This document shows, in pieces, positions 28,365 to 36,686 of a DNA stretch of 64,000 nt (position 1 is the first letter of the stretch; each line of letters starts with the position of its first letter). A program made the translations under genes and the position numbers. The notes beneath the pieces are model-generated. The model did no database searches, was not told the DNA's origin, and saw only the letters and a program-made list of their open reading frames with translations. Origin of the DNA: Roseiarcus sp963784805. GTDB taxonomy: Bacteria; Pseudomonadota; Alphaproteobacteria; Rhizobiales; Beijerinckiaceae. The DNA lies in assembly GCA_963784805.1 (NCBI GenBank), contig CAWASR010000018.1, forward strand, positions 19,867-83,866. Direction: 5' to 3'.

Positions 28365-28836
28365 GCCGCCCGCGCCGTGGCGAACGGCGCGATGCGGTTT
28401 CCGGGCGATCGACCCGGCCCGGTGGATTCTGTTGGCTTATGATGGCGATCCCCTGAGTGTCGCTGCGTTGTCGGCGAGTGGCGGCATAACCGACGCTGCA
28501 GACCCTGGTCGACGGACCCATCATCGAGCAGCGCGTCCGCCAATCGGAGACCTCGACCAAATCATCTCGACGCGGCGCGCGGCCCTCGCCATCGAACCCC
28601 GGAAAATCAAAAGCCGCCCCGACTTCCATTGGCGGGATAAAATCCCCAGCTTGAGGCGATCGACAAGAAATGGCATCAGCGGACACTGAATTCTTAGCTT
28701 GGTCCGGCGCGCTTCGCCCGCGCGCCGGAGGCCGGGCGGATATCGTCGCCGTCGCCGGCTCAAGCGCCGGACGCGCGCGCATTGGCTGGGACGCGGCCCG
28801 TCGGAGCGGCGCCAAGGCGACGCGTCGAGACAAAGA
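28365..28836. other. Gene-free gap between smc and lpdA
   Basis: About 470 nt with no convincing gene. Short open frames on both strands lack recognisable motifs or ribosome binding sites. The gap must hold the lpdA promoter; I see no clear terminator for smc. Confidence 0.5.
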
Positions 28837-30246
28837 ATGGAAACAAATTTGACCTACGATCTCATTGTCATCGGTTCCGGCCCGGGCGGCTATGTGTGTG
28901 CGATCCGCGCGGCCCAGCTCGGGATGAAGGTGGCCGTCGTTGAAAAAATGAAGACGCTCGGGGGAACCTGCCTCAACATCGGCTGCATTCCCTCGAAGGC
29001 GCTCCTCTACGCCTCAGAGATGTTCGACGAGGCCGCCCATGGCCTCGCCCCCCTCGGCGTCGTCGTCCGCCCGCCGAAGCTCGATCTCGCCGCGATGATG
29101 AAGCACAAGGACGACACCGTCGCCGCCAACGTCAACGGGGTCGCCTTCCTGTTCAAGAAGAACAAGATCGAGACCGTATTTGGCGAAGGTCGGATCGCGG
29201 CGTCCGGGAAAGTGATCGTGAAGGGCGCCGACGGCAAGGAGACGACGCTGGAGGCCAAGGCGGTCGTCATCGCCACCGGCTCTGAAGTCGCGCGCCTGCC
29301 GGACGTGGAGATCGACGAGAGGACCGTCGTATCCTCTACCGGCGCACTCGTCCTGCCTGCGACGCCGAAAAAGCTGATTGTGGTCGGCGCCGGAATCATC
29401 GGGCTCGAGCTCGGCTCGGTTTGGCGCCGCCTCGGAGCGCAAGTGACGGTGGTGGAGTTCTTCGACCGCATCCTGCCCGGTATGGACAGCGAGGTCGCCA
29501 GACAGGCCCAGCGCCTGTTCGAAAAGCAGGGCCTCGCGTTTCATCTCGCTCACAAGGTCGTGAAGGTCGAAAAAGCCGGCGCCGGCGCCAAAGTGACGAT
29601 CGAGCCCGCCGCGGGCGGCGAGGCCCAGGCGATCGAGGCCGATGTCGTCCTGGTCGCGATCGGCCGCCGCCCCTTTGCCGAGGGCCTAGGGCTGAAGGAA
29701 CTGGGCGTGGCCATGGATCGCGGCCAGGTCGTGGTCGATTCGCATTTCGCCACCAATGTCCCGGGCATATACGCAATCGGGGACGTGATCCGCGGGCCGA
29801 TGCTCGCCCACAAGGCGGAAGACGAAGGGGTCGCGCTGGCCGAAATCCTCGCGGGCCAGGCGGGGCACGTGAATTACGGCGTCATTCCGAATGTCGTCTA
29901 TACGAGCCCGGAAATCGCCATGGTCGGCAAAACCGAGGAGGAGTTGATAGCCGAAGGCGTCGCATACACGGTCGGCAAGTTTCCCTTCACTGCGAACGGG
30001 CGGGCGCGGGCGATGCGTCACACTGAGGGTTTTGTGAAAATCCTCGCCGACGCTGCGACCGACCGTGTTCTCGGCGCCCACATCGTCGGCTTCGGCGCCG
30101 GCGAGATGATCCACGAAGCTGCAGTGTTGATGGAGTTCGGCGGCTCGGCCGAGGACCTCGCCCGCACCTGCCACGCCCATCCGACGATGTCGGAAGCGAT
30201 CAAGGAGGCGGCGATGGCGGTGGGCAAGAGGGCGATTCATATCTGA
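28837..30246 (+). CDS. lpdA: Dihydrolipoyl dehydrogenase
   Basis: FAD flavoprotein that reoxidises dihydrolipoamide in pyruvate, 2-oxoglutarate or branched-chain dehydrogenase complexes, passing electrons to NAD. FAD-binding VIGSGPGGYVCAIRAAQLG, redox-active pair GGTCLNIGCIPSKALL, NAD-binding VVGAGIIGLELGSVWRRLG and the C-terminal dimer interface with CHAHPTMSEA carrying the catalytic His. 469 residues is normal. The ATG at 28837 gives the family N terminus. The E1/E2 genes are not adjacent, so its complex is not known from here. Confidence 0.95.
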   Translation: METNLTYDLIVIGSGPGGYVCAIRAAQLGMKVAVVEKMKTLGGTCLNIGCIPSKALLYASEMFDEAAHGLAPLGVVVRPPKLDLAAMMKHKDDTVAANVNGVAFLFKKNKIETVFGEGRIAASGKVIVKGADGKETTLEAKAVVIATGSEVARLPDVEIDERTVVSSTGALVLPATPKKLIVVGAGIIGLELGSVWRRLGAQVTVVEFFDRILPGMDSEVARQAQRLFEKQGLAFHLAHKVVKVEKAGAGAKVTIEPAAGGEAQAIEADVVLVAIGRRPFAEGLGLKELGVAMDRGQVVVDSHFATNVPGIYAIGDVIRGPMLAHKAEDEGVALAEILAGQAGHVNYGVIPNVVYTSPEIAMVGKTEEELIAEGVAYTVGKFPFTANGRARAMRHTEGFVKILADAATDRVLGAHIVGFGAGEMIHEAAVLMEFGGSAEDLARTCHAHPTMSEAIKEAAMAVGKRAIHI

Positions 30247-30296
30247 ATCCACGAATTGGCGCCCTGCGGCGGACACCCGTCGGCAATGAGGAAGTC

Positions 30297-31092
30297 GTGA
30301 GCAGCCGACCAAGGACGCGCCGAGCCGATTGGAGACAGCTCGCACTCGTGGCGCTGAGCGTTTCCTGGCCAATCTTGGCCTCTGCGATGGCCGCCGCCGA
30401 CCCGCTGGCGCTGTGGCGGATCGTGCATGGGCAGTGCGTCGTCCATAAGGAGGCCGGCGAAGGGCCGATGCCTTGCGAGAGCGTCGACCTGAGCAGCGGC
30501 GAGCAAGCCGGCGTCGCCATTCTCAAGGATCTCAGGGGCCGCGCCCAGATGCTGGCCATTCCGACGCGGCGCATTACCGGGATCGAAGACCCGCAGATGC
30601 TGGCGGCGGATGCGCCCCGCGTTTTCGCCGCGGCCTGGAAAGCCAAAGCGCTTGTCGACGCCCGCCTGCGGCGCGCGCTGCCGCGAGAGGACGTCGCGAT
30701 CGCGATCAATTCCGAATGGCGCCGCAGCCAGCAGCAATTCCATCTCCACGTCGACTGCATCGCCAAAGAGGCCGCCGTCGCGCTCGCCGCCTATCGGGCG
30801 GCGCTGGGCGAGATCTGGCGCAAGATGACGGTCCCGCTCGAGGGACAGGTCTATTGGGCCCGCCGGCTCGAACTCGGCCGATCTCAGCGACGCCCGGCCG
30901 CTCAGCCTGCTCGCCGACGGCCTCGACGGAGCAAGGGCGGAAATGGGCGACTACAGTCTCGCCGCGATCGGCGCGAACTTCGACGGAAAGCCCGGCTTCA
31001 TCCTGCTGGCGGACCGCGTATCCCCCGAAGAGGGCGGCCACGCCGAGGATCTGCAGGACCATGATTGCGCGATCGCGCTATCGGCGCCATGA
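30297..31092 (+). pseudogene. CDP-diacylglycerol pyrophosphatase, frameshifted
   Basis: The Cdh family hydrolyses CDP-diacylglycerol to CMP and phosphatidate at the membrane and belongs to the HIT superfamily. A signal/anchor segment (LVALSVSWPILASAMAAAD) leads to ALWRIVHGQCVVH, IPTRRITGIEDPQMLA and the HxHxD motif FHLHVDCIAKE. After WARRLE (about base 30870) the frame is lost; the rest of the family pattern (LLADGLDGARAEMGDYSLAA, GFILLADRVSPEEG, DLQDHDC) continues in the +1 frame to TGA at 31092. One base too many near 30867-30880 explains it. It could be a true mutation or a sequence error. GTG at 30297 has GAGG 5 nt upstream. Confidence 0.75.
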
Positions 31093-31238
31093 CTTGACCT
31101 GGTCCGCTCGCGGGGGGCGAGGACGACGGTCCCTGGTCGTCAGTCGGCGTTGGCGCGCTCCTTGCGTCGCTCCGTGGCCAAACGCGCGGCTGTGCGCGAT
31201 TGGTGCATTGTCAATCCGTGCCACGGGGGCGTGCCGGC

Positions 31239-31769
31239 ATGCGTATGTGCCTCAAAATCCTCTTCGCGCTCGGCGTGATCCTAACGGCGCAGAGCCGTGC
31301 TTATGCGTTGGTGCGCATCGACGTCGACCTGTCGTCGCAGACGATGAGCGTGCGCGCCGATTCAGGCGAGACGCATGTCTGGCGAATATCCTCGGGCAGG
31401 AAAGGCCATCCGACGCCGCGTGGCGTTTTCCGGCCGCGGGCGCTGTTCGTGATGGTTCATTCGCACAAATACGCCAATGCCCCGATGCCGCATTCAATCT
31501 TCTTCCATGGACAATTCGCCATTCACGGCACGAACGCGGTCGGGATGCTCGGCCGCCCGGCTTCGCATGGATGCATCCGCCTGGCGCCGGGAAACGCGGC
31601 GAAGCTTTTCGCCCTGGTCAAGGCGCAGGGCGCGCAGATTCGCATCGTCGGATCGCCCGACGTTCACATGGCCCACACACGCTTTCGATCGAATACCGCC
31701 CTTTCCTACGCGCCGACCGGTCGCCCGGTCGCGCTGCGTCAATGGGCGCGCGATCCGATCCGGCGCTGA
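31239..31769 (+). CDS. Exported L,D-transpeptidase (YkuD domain)
   Basis: Cross-links peptidoglycan 3-3 or attaches proteins to it, acting in the periplasm. Signal peptide LKILFALGVILTAQSRAYA, then the YkuD domain: RIDVDLSSQTMSV, HSIFFHGQFAIHGTN and the catalytic SHGCIRLAPGNAAKLF with the nucleophile Cys. At 176 residues it is a minimal member. ATG at 31239 was chosen over an upstream TTG (31200) because GGGGGCG precedes it and it yields a clean signal peptide. Confidence 0.9.
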   Translation: MRMCLKILFALGVILTAQSRAYALVRIDVDLSSQTMSVRADSGETHVWRISSGRKGHPTPRGVFRPRALFVMVHSHKYANAPMPHSIFFHGQFAIHGTNAVGMLGRPASHGCIRLAPGNAAKLFALVKAQGAQIRIVGSPDVHMAHTRFRSNTALSYAPTGRPVALRQWARDPIRR

Positions 31770-31894
31770 ACCGTCGAGCCCCGGGCGTAAAGATGGGCAA
31801 TTATTAATGGCGGCGGGGTGTCGCGTTTTCCGCCTGACTAGGCTATCAGGCCGCTCAGGTTCGGATTGGCGAATTCGGTTTGAGGAGGCCTTGG

Positions 31895-32764
31895 GTGCGA
31901 AGACGTCAATTTTTGGCTGGCGCCGCTGGATTCATTGGAGGCGCCATCGCGCCGCGCCTCGCGCTGGCGGAAGTTCCGACGCCGTTCACCTTCGATATGG
32001 CGCCGCCGATGGACAATCGCGAGAAGTTCGTCGCCTGGGGCGTGGCGCAGCGCGGAGAGGACCCAAAATTCCTCGGTGAGCGATTCGATCGATTCGGCGC
32101 CATGGTCCGCAACGAGGATCTGCTGAACGACCGCAACAAGCGCGCGTTCCTGCTGACGCCGCGCGAGAAATTCGTGCTCAAGCAGAATCTGAGCCGCGCC
32201 TACGCCCATGCTTTTCTCGACATCGGCTACGGCGTCACGATTTCGGGACCCCATCTGGTGGGCCGCATGACCTCGAACATCGACCCCAAGGTCGGCGACA
32301 GGGTGCTCGAGATCGGCACCGGCTCGGGCTATCAGTCCGCCTATCTGTCCCATCTGACCAACGAGGTCTACACGATCGAGATCATCAAGCCGCTCGCCGA
32401 GCGTACGCGCGGCATCTACGATCAGCTGATCAAGGACGGCTATACCGAGTTCGAAGTCATCAAGTCCAAGTCCGCGGACGGCTATTATGGTTGGGAGGAG
32501 GCGGCGCCGTTCGACAGGATCATCGTCACCTGCGGGATCGACCATGTGCCCCCGCCGCTGCTCCAGCAACTGAAGCCGGGCGGAATCATGGTCATTCCGG
32601 TCGGCCCGCCTGGCGCGCAGCGCGTCCTCAAAGTGGTCAAGAAGGAAGACGCGGACGGCCAGATGACGGTCTCGCGCTCCGACATCTACGGCGGACGCAT
32701 CGTTCCATTCGTCCCCTTCACCAAGCTCGAGGGCGACCACATCGTCGGCACCCATAACAACTAG
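31895..32764 (+). CDS. Protein-L-isoaspartate O-methyltransferase-like protein with twin-arginine signal
   Basis: The methyltransferase core is clear: VLEIGTGSGYQSAYLSHL (SAM motif I), FDRIIVTCGIDHVPPPLLQQ and LKPGGIMVIPVG, as in Pcm, which repairs isoaspartyl residues. Before it is a 25-residue leader VRRRQFLAGAAGFIGGAIAP with a Tat-like RRRQFLA motif and a hydrophobic stretch ending RLALA. Cytosolic Pcm lacks such a leader. GTG at 31895 follows GAGGAGG by 7-8 nt. Export would be odd because SAM is cytosolic; the leader may be only an anchor. The next gene encodes another SAM-fold protein. Confidence 0.82.
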   Translation: MRRRQFLAGAAGFIGGAIAPRLALAEVPTPFTFDMAPPMDNREKFVAWGVAQRGEDPKFLGERFDRFGAMVRNEDLLNDRNKRAFLLTPREKFVLKQNLSRAYAHAFLDIGYGVTISGPHLVGRMTSNIDPKVGDRVLEIGTGSGYQSAYLSHLTNEVYTIEIIKPLAERTRGIYDQLIKDGYTEFEVIKSKSADGYYGWEEAAPFDRIIVTCGIDHVPPPLLQQLKPGGIMVIPVGPPGAQRVLKVVKKEDADGQMTVSRSDIYGGRIVPFVPFTKLEGDHIVGTHNN

Positions 32765-32858
32765 ACGCCGACAGTAGCCTCTCCGGCCTCACCCCTCGCG
32801 GCGCTCTCGACCGCAAGAGCGTCATGGGCCCAGGTGTGGAAGGCGAACCCAGAGGTCC

Positions 32859-35531
32859 ATGAACGAATCGAGCGCCATTCCGACCCTAGACTCGATCGCC
32901 CACGATGCGAATGGCGACGCCGTGCTCAGCGCGCGCACGCGCCTTGGACTCTATGTCGCGGTCGGCCTCGCGGCCGGCTCGGTGATCGCGCTTCAAATCG
33001 ACATCATGCGGGTCTTCGCGGTCGGCAGCTGGTCGCACTTCGGTTCCCTGGTCGTCAGTCTGGCGATGCTCGGCTTTGGTCTGACGAGCGTGGTGATGAT
33101 CGTCGCCAAGGACTGGTTCTCCAGCAACTGGCGGGGCGCGGCGACGGTCTCGCTCGGTCTCTTCGGGCCGCTCGCGGTCGGCGCGAATCTTTATGTGCAG
33201 CGGCTGGGGTTCAATGCCATTTTTCTCGTCTCCGACCCCGCCCAGAAGTGGAAGCTCCTGCAGATTTTCCTGGCGGAACTGACCCCGTTCCTGGCCGGCG
33301 CCATATTCCTGGGCTGTGTTTTTCTCAAAAATAATCGCACTTTCGGACGTGTTTACTTCGCCGATCTCGTCGGCTCGGGGGTCTGCGGCCTCGTGTTCCT
33401 GCTGGCGATGTATTGGCTTACGCCGGCGAATCTGATCGCTGCGCCCCTGGCGCTGTGGCTAGTCGCATGCGCGGCGTGGGCGCTCGGTCCCGGCGGGCGC
33501 GGCGCGCTCGTCGCCTATCTCGTGGCCGGCGTCGTGGCTTTCGCCGGCCATTTTGTCCTCGCCCCGGCTTTCGGCCTGAAGACGCTCGCCGTCAACGACT
33601 ACAAGGGTGCCTCCTACGCGCGCAAATTTCCGGACGCGAAGAGGGTCTACGAGAGCGCCTCGCCGTTCGGCTATCTGGAGATCTACTCGAGCTCCTATCT
33701 GCATTTCGCGCCGGGCCTGTCCGACAACGCCGGTTTCACTCTGCCCACGATGCCCGTCAACGCCTATCTCGGCCTTTACATCGACAGCGACGGCCCGATC
33801 GGCATCATGCGCGATCTGACGGACAAGGAAACGGCGTATTTCCGCTTTCTGCCGATGGTTTACCCCTACATCATCAAGAAGGCGCCCAAAACGTTCATCG
33901 TGCAGTTCGCCGGCGGCATCTCGACCGAGGTCGCGCTCCATTCGGGCGCCAAGGACGTAACGGTCGCGGAGGGCAATCGAGCGGTCCTCGACGCTTTCCG
34001 CAGCGACGTCATCCGAAAATTCACCGGCGACATCCTGTCAAAGGTGCGGGTCATCCCCTACGAGGGCCGCCATTTCCTCGCCCACACCCACGAGCGCTTC
34101 GACGTGATCGATTTGAGCCTCGCGGATTCGGTCGGCCTGTCCAATCCCGGCGGCTTCGCCATCGTTGAGAAATTCGCCTACACCAAGGAGGCGATGGAGA
34201 CCTACATGCGCGCCCTTGCTCCGGGCGGGGTGCTGTCGGTCACGCTCTGGAACAAGGAGGAGCCGCCGAAGTCGGTGTTGAAGCTGTACGCGACGATGGC
34301 CGGCGCGGCGCGCGCGGTCGATCCCGCCCATCTCGCCAACTCCTTCTTCGTCGCCTCGTCCTATCTCTCGACGGCGACTGTGCTCTACAAGAACGGCGGC
34401 TTCTCGCCCGACGAGATCAAGAAGCTGCGCGCCCATACCCATGCAATGTCGTTCGACGAAATCTACTCGCCGGGTCTCTTATATGATTCCTCGCAGACCG
34501 ACAGGACGCTCGACGGCTACGTCGAACAGATTTTCGGCGGCGCGGCGGGCGGGCCGCCGTCTTCAGGGCCGGCCGAAGACGCCGATGCGACGGCGCCCGC
34601 CAGCGAGACCGATGACTCGGCTCCCCCGTCCGGAAAATCCGACGATGGCGTACTGCCTGCGACGGTGATGGGACGGCTCGCCTGGCACGCCCTCGTCGCC
34701 GGCCAATGGCCCGAAATCGCGTCACGTTATGTGTTCAACACACGCGCGCTCACCGACGACGCGCCGTATTTCGCCGCCTATGTGAAGACGGCCGATCTGC
34801 CGCGTGTGCTGGATCGGCTCGAACTGCTGCAAGATCAGTGGGGCTATCTCCTGATTTGGGCGACCCTTGGGGTCGCCAGTCTGACGGCGGCGGCGCTGCT
34901 TGCATTCCCGGTCATCTGGGGTTGGCGGACGATCTTCTCGCGCTCTCGCGGCAAGGCGCTGACCGTGCTTTACTTCGCCTGTCTCGGGGCCGGCTACATC
35001 ATGGTCGAGGTCGGACTGATCGCGCACTTCGTCATGGCCCTCGGCAATCCGACCATTTCGGCCTCGGTTCTCATCACCGGCATGCTGTTGTTTTCCGGCT
35101 TTGGCGCGCTGTCCTCGGAGCGCATCTTGCCCCGGATGCGGGTCGCGATGCCGGTGGTGTTGCTCGTGATTTCGACGCTGCTGATCCTTTATGCGCTGTT
35201 CATCAACCAGGCGCTGGACGGAATGGGCGCGCTTCCCTATGGCGTGCGACTGATCCTTTGCTTCCTCATCATCGCGCCGCCCGCCTTTCTGATGGGCTTC
35301 CCGATGCCGACAGCCATGACGACTCTCGGGCGCCTCGGCAAGGATCACATGTTCATCTGGGCCTGGGGGGTGAACGGCAGCTTTTCAGTGATCGGCGCCG
35401 CGGCCGCGCCCGTCATTGCGACCAATTTTGGTCTCGGAGCGGTTATCGAAATTGCGGGCGTGGCCTATCTCCTGGCGCTCCCTGCCTTCTTCGGGGTCAT
35501 CGCGGCCGAGAGCCGCAAAGCGCGGGCCTGA
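32859..35531 (+). CDS. Multipass membrane protein with spermidine-synthase-like domain
   Basis: 890 residues. N-terminal part with about six membrane segments (for example LYVAVGLAAGSVIALQIDIM, VSLAMLGFGLTSVVMIVA). The middle has a spermidine-synthase-like Rossmann domain (FIVQFAGGISTEVALHSGAK, VIPYEGRHFLAHTHERFDVI, LAPGGVLSVTLWNK). A low-complexity acidic/Ala/Pro/Ser stretch near residues 560-600 follows, then a C-terminal membrane half with about seven segments. This membrane-fused SpeE-like group is common but its product is unknown; it need not make spermidine. It lies 94 nt after the Pcm-like gene on the same strand. Confidence 0.8.
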   Translation: MNESSAIPTLDSIAHDANGDAVLSARTRLGLYVAVGLAAGSVIALQIDIMRVFAVGSWSHFGSLVVSLAMLGFGLTSVVMIVAKDWFSSNWRGAATVSLGLFGPLAVGANLYVQRLGFNAIFLVSDPAQKWKLLQIFLAELTPFLAGAIFLGCVFLKNNRTFGRVYFADLVGSGVCGLVFLLAMYWLTPANLIAAPLALWLVACAAWALGPGGRGALVAYLVAGVVAFAGHFVLAPAFGLKTLAVNDYKGASYARKFPDAKRVYESASPFGYLEIYSSSYLHFAPGLSDNAGFTLPTMPVNAYLGLYIDSDGPIGIMRDLTDKETAYFRFLPMVYPYIIKKAPKTFIVQFAGGISTEVALHSGAKDVTVAEGNRAVLDAFRSDVIRKFTGDILSKVRVIPYEGRHFLAHTHERFDVIDLSLADSVGLSNPGGFAIVEKFAYTKEAMETYMRALAPGGVLSVTLWNKEEPPKSVLKLYATMAGAARAVDPAHLANSFFVASSYLSTATVLYKNGGFSPDEIKKLRAHTHAMSFDEIYSPGLLYDSSQTDRTLDGYVEQIFGGAAGGPPSSGPAEDADATAPASETDDSAPPSGKSDDGVLPATVMGRLAWHALVAGQWPEIASRYVFNTRALTDDAPYFAAYVKTADLPRVLDRLELLQDQWGYLLIWATLGVASLTAAALLAFPVIWGWRTIFSRSRGKALTVLYFACLGAGYIMVEVGLIAHFVMALGNPTISASVLITGMLLFSGFGALSSERILPRMRVAMPVVLLVISTLLILYALFINQALDGMGALPYGVRLILCFLIIAPPAFLMGFPMPTAMTTLGRLGKDHMFIWAWGVNGSFSVIGAAAAPVIATNFGLGAVIEIAGVAYLLALPAFFGVIAAESRKARA

Positions 35532-36166
35532 CTGAGCGTTCCGCCATCCTCGGGCCACATATGCGGCGGGGAGCAATTTGCATGCTCGCCCTGAGGTTGC
35601 AGTGCGCTGTGCGACATTATTGCGACAAATTGAAGACGGCGTGACCTTACGCAAATCGAACACAAAAAATTCATAATTAACAAAGTCTTAATTAGTAAGC
35701 GCCTCTCGCTTGGCGGCACCGAGGCGCTCGATGGCGACAGTGGTGGCCGGGGCAACAAACGCCAGCGATGCCGAATTCCCGCAGTCGGTTGCAATTCCGT
35801 CACAATCTTTGCCTTCGAATCAAGCCTTTGCATTAGGGCCGCAACAGCGCGTAGAAATTCAGGGAAGGTAAGCTTCTCGATACACGGATTCGACGCGCTG
35901 CGCCAAGGTTGCCTCCAGGCCTCGCACGTGCCATAGTTTCTTCAGCGCTAAGCAACAACCGAGAATAAAGCTGCCAAATTCCGAAATGCCAAACAATCTG
36001 TGAGTAATATACCAGAATAGCCGACCTCCTGACGGCGGCGAAGAGGGAGTGATCGTCTAGTGGGCAGTATAAAGGCTGCGGGGCTGATCTTAATATAGAC
36101 GTCCCGTTTTGCAGTACAGATCAAGCTTATGAGACGGCCGTGGTGCGGATTGCGGAAGGAGAGGCC
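35532..36166. other. Long intergenic region upstream of rhodanese-dnaA
   Basis: About 635 nt, clearly more AT-rich than its surroundings in 35640-35700. No perfect DnaA box (TTATCCACA) was found in it, only distant matches such as TGTGAGTAA near 36000. It may hold the promoter for the rhodanese-dnaA genes; an origin role cannot be claimed. A 46-codon frame at 35731-35871 is listed separately. Confidence 0.4.
35731..35871 (+). CDS. Possible 46-residue small protein
   Basis: ATG at 35731 follows GAGGCG and opens a 46-codon frame beginning MATVVAGATNASDAEFPQ and ending QRVEIQGR. Codon use is less GC-biased than in neighbours and no family is recognised. It may be chance. Confidence 0.2.
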   Translation: MATVVAGATNASDAEFPQSVAIPSQSLPSNQAFALGPQQRVEIQGR

Positions 36167-36613
36167 ATGTCTTATCAACCCGTTGCCAAGTATGCAGGAG
36201 ATCTGCTCGCGATCGATGCTTACCGGCTTCTCACCGGCGATGCGGCGTCGGTTCTCATTGACGTGCGAACGCAGGCGGAGTGGGCGTACGTTGGCGCTCC
36301 GGACATAAGGACGCTGGGCAAGACCCCAGTCTTTTTGGAATGGCAGAGCTATCCTTCGATGCAGGTCGACGATCAGTTCGCCGAGCGCCTCGGCGCGATG
36401 CTGGATTCCGCCGGCGTTGAACGCGGCGCCCTGCTCGTCTTCTTGTGCCGATCGGGCGCCCGGTCGCTTCGCGCCGCCGTCGCGATGACCGACGCGGGGT
36501 GGGAACCCTGCTTCAATCTCTCGGATGGTTTCGAAGGTCCGTTGGATGGATCGGGCCGCAGAGGCGCCATTAGCGGTTGGAAGGCGAGCGGCTTGCCCTG
36601 GATGCAGACTTAG
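36167..36613 (+). CDS. Rhodanese-like sulfurtransferase
   Basis: Single-domain rhodanese of 148 residues that can carry a persulfide on its active Cys. Seen: LIDVRTQAEWAYVGAPDI (CH2A motif), FLCRSGARSLRAA with the active-site Cys, and DGFEGPLDGSGRRGAISGWK before the C terminus. ATG at 36167 has AAGGAGAGG upstream. It precedes dnaA by about 70 nt on the same strand and may share its transcript; any link to replication is unproven. Confidence 0.88.
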   Translation: MSYQPVAKYAGDLLAIDAYRLLTGDAASVLIDVRTQAEWAYVGAPDIRTLGKTPVFLEWQSYPSMQVDDQFAERLGAMLDSAGVERGALLVFLCRSGARSLRAAVAMTDAGWEPCFNLSDGFEGPLDGSGRRGAISGWKASGLPWMQT

Positions 36614-36657
36614 CCTCCCGAACCCATTCAGTTTTCGAGTTTCCGCCGTGCATTCGG

Positions 36658-36666
36658 CTATCCACA
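36658..36666 (+). promoter_or_regulatory. Candidate DnaA box upstream of dnaA
   Basis: CTATCCACA differs by one base from the consensus TTATCCACA and lies 21 nt before the dnaA start, where a box could serve autoregulation. A single near-match is weak evidence. Confidence 0.3.
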
Positions 36667-36686
36667 TCGCGCCCGAGCCCAGGCCC

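Noticed and set aside
28432..28689. 85-codon frame between smc and lpdA
   Set aside because: No ribosome binding site, no family resemblance and ordinary shadow-like composition.
35640..36010. Replication origin in the AT-rich stretch before dnaA
   Set aside because: No cluster of DnaA boxes was found; base composition alone is not enough.
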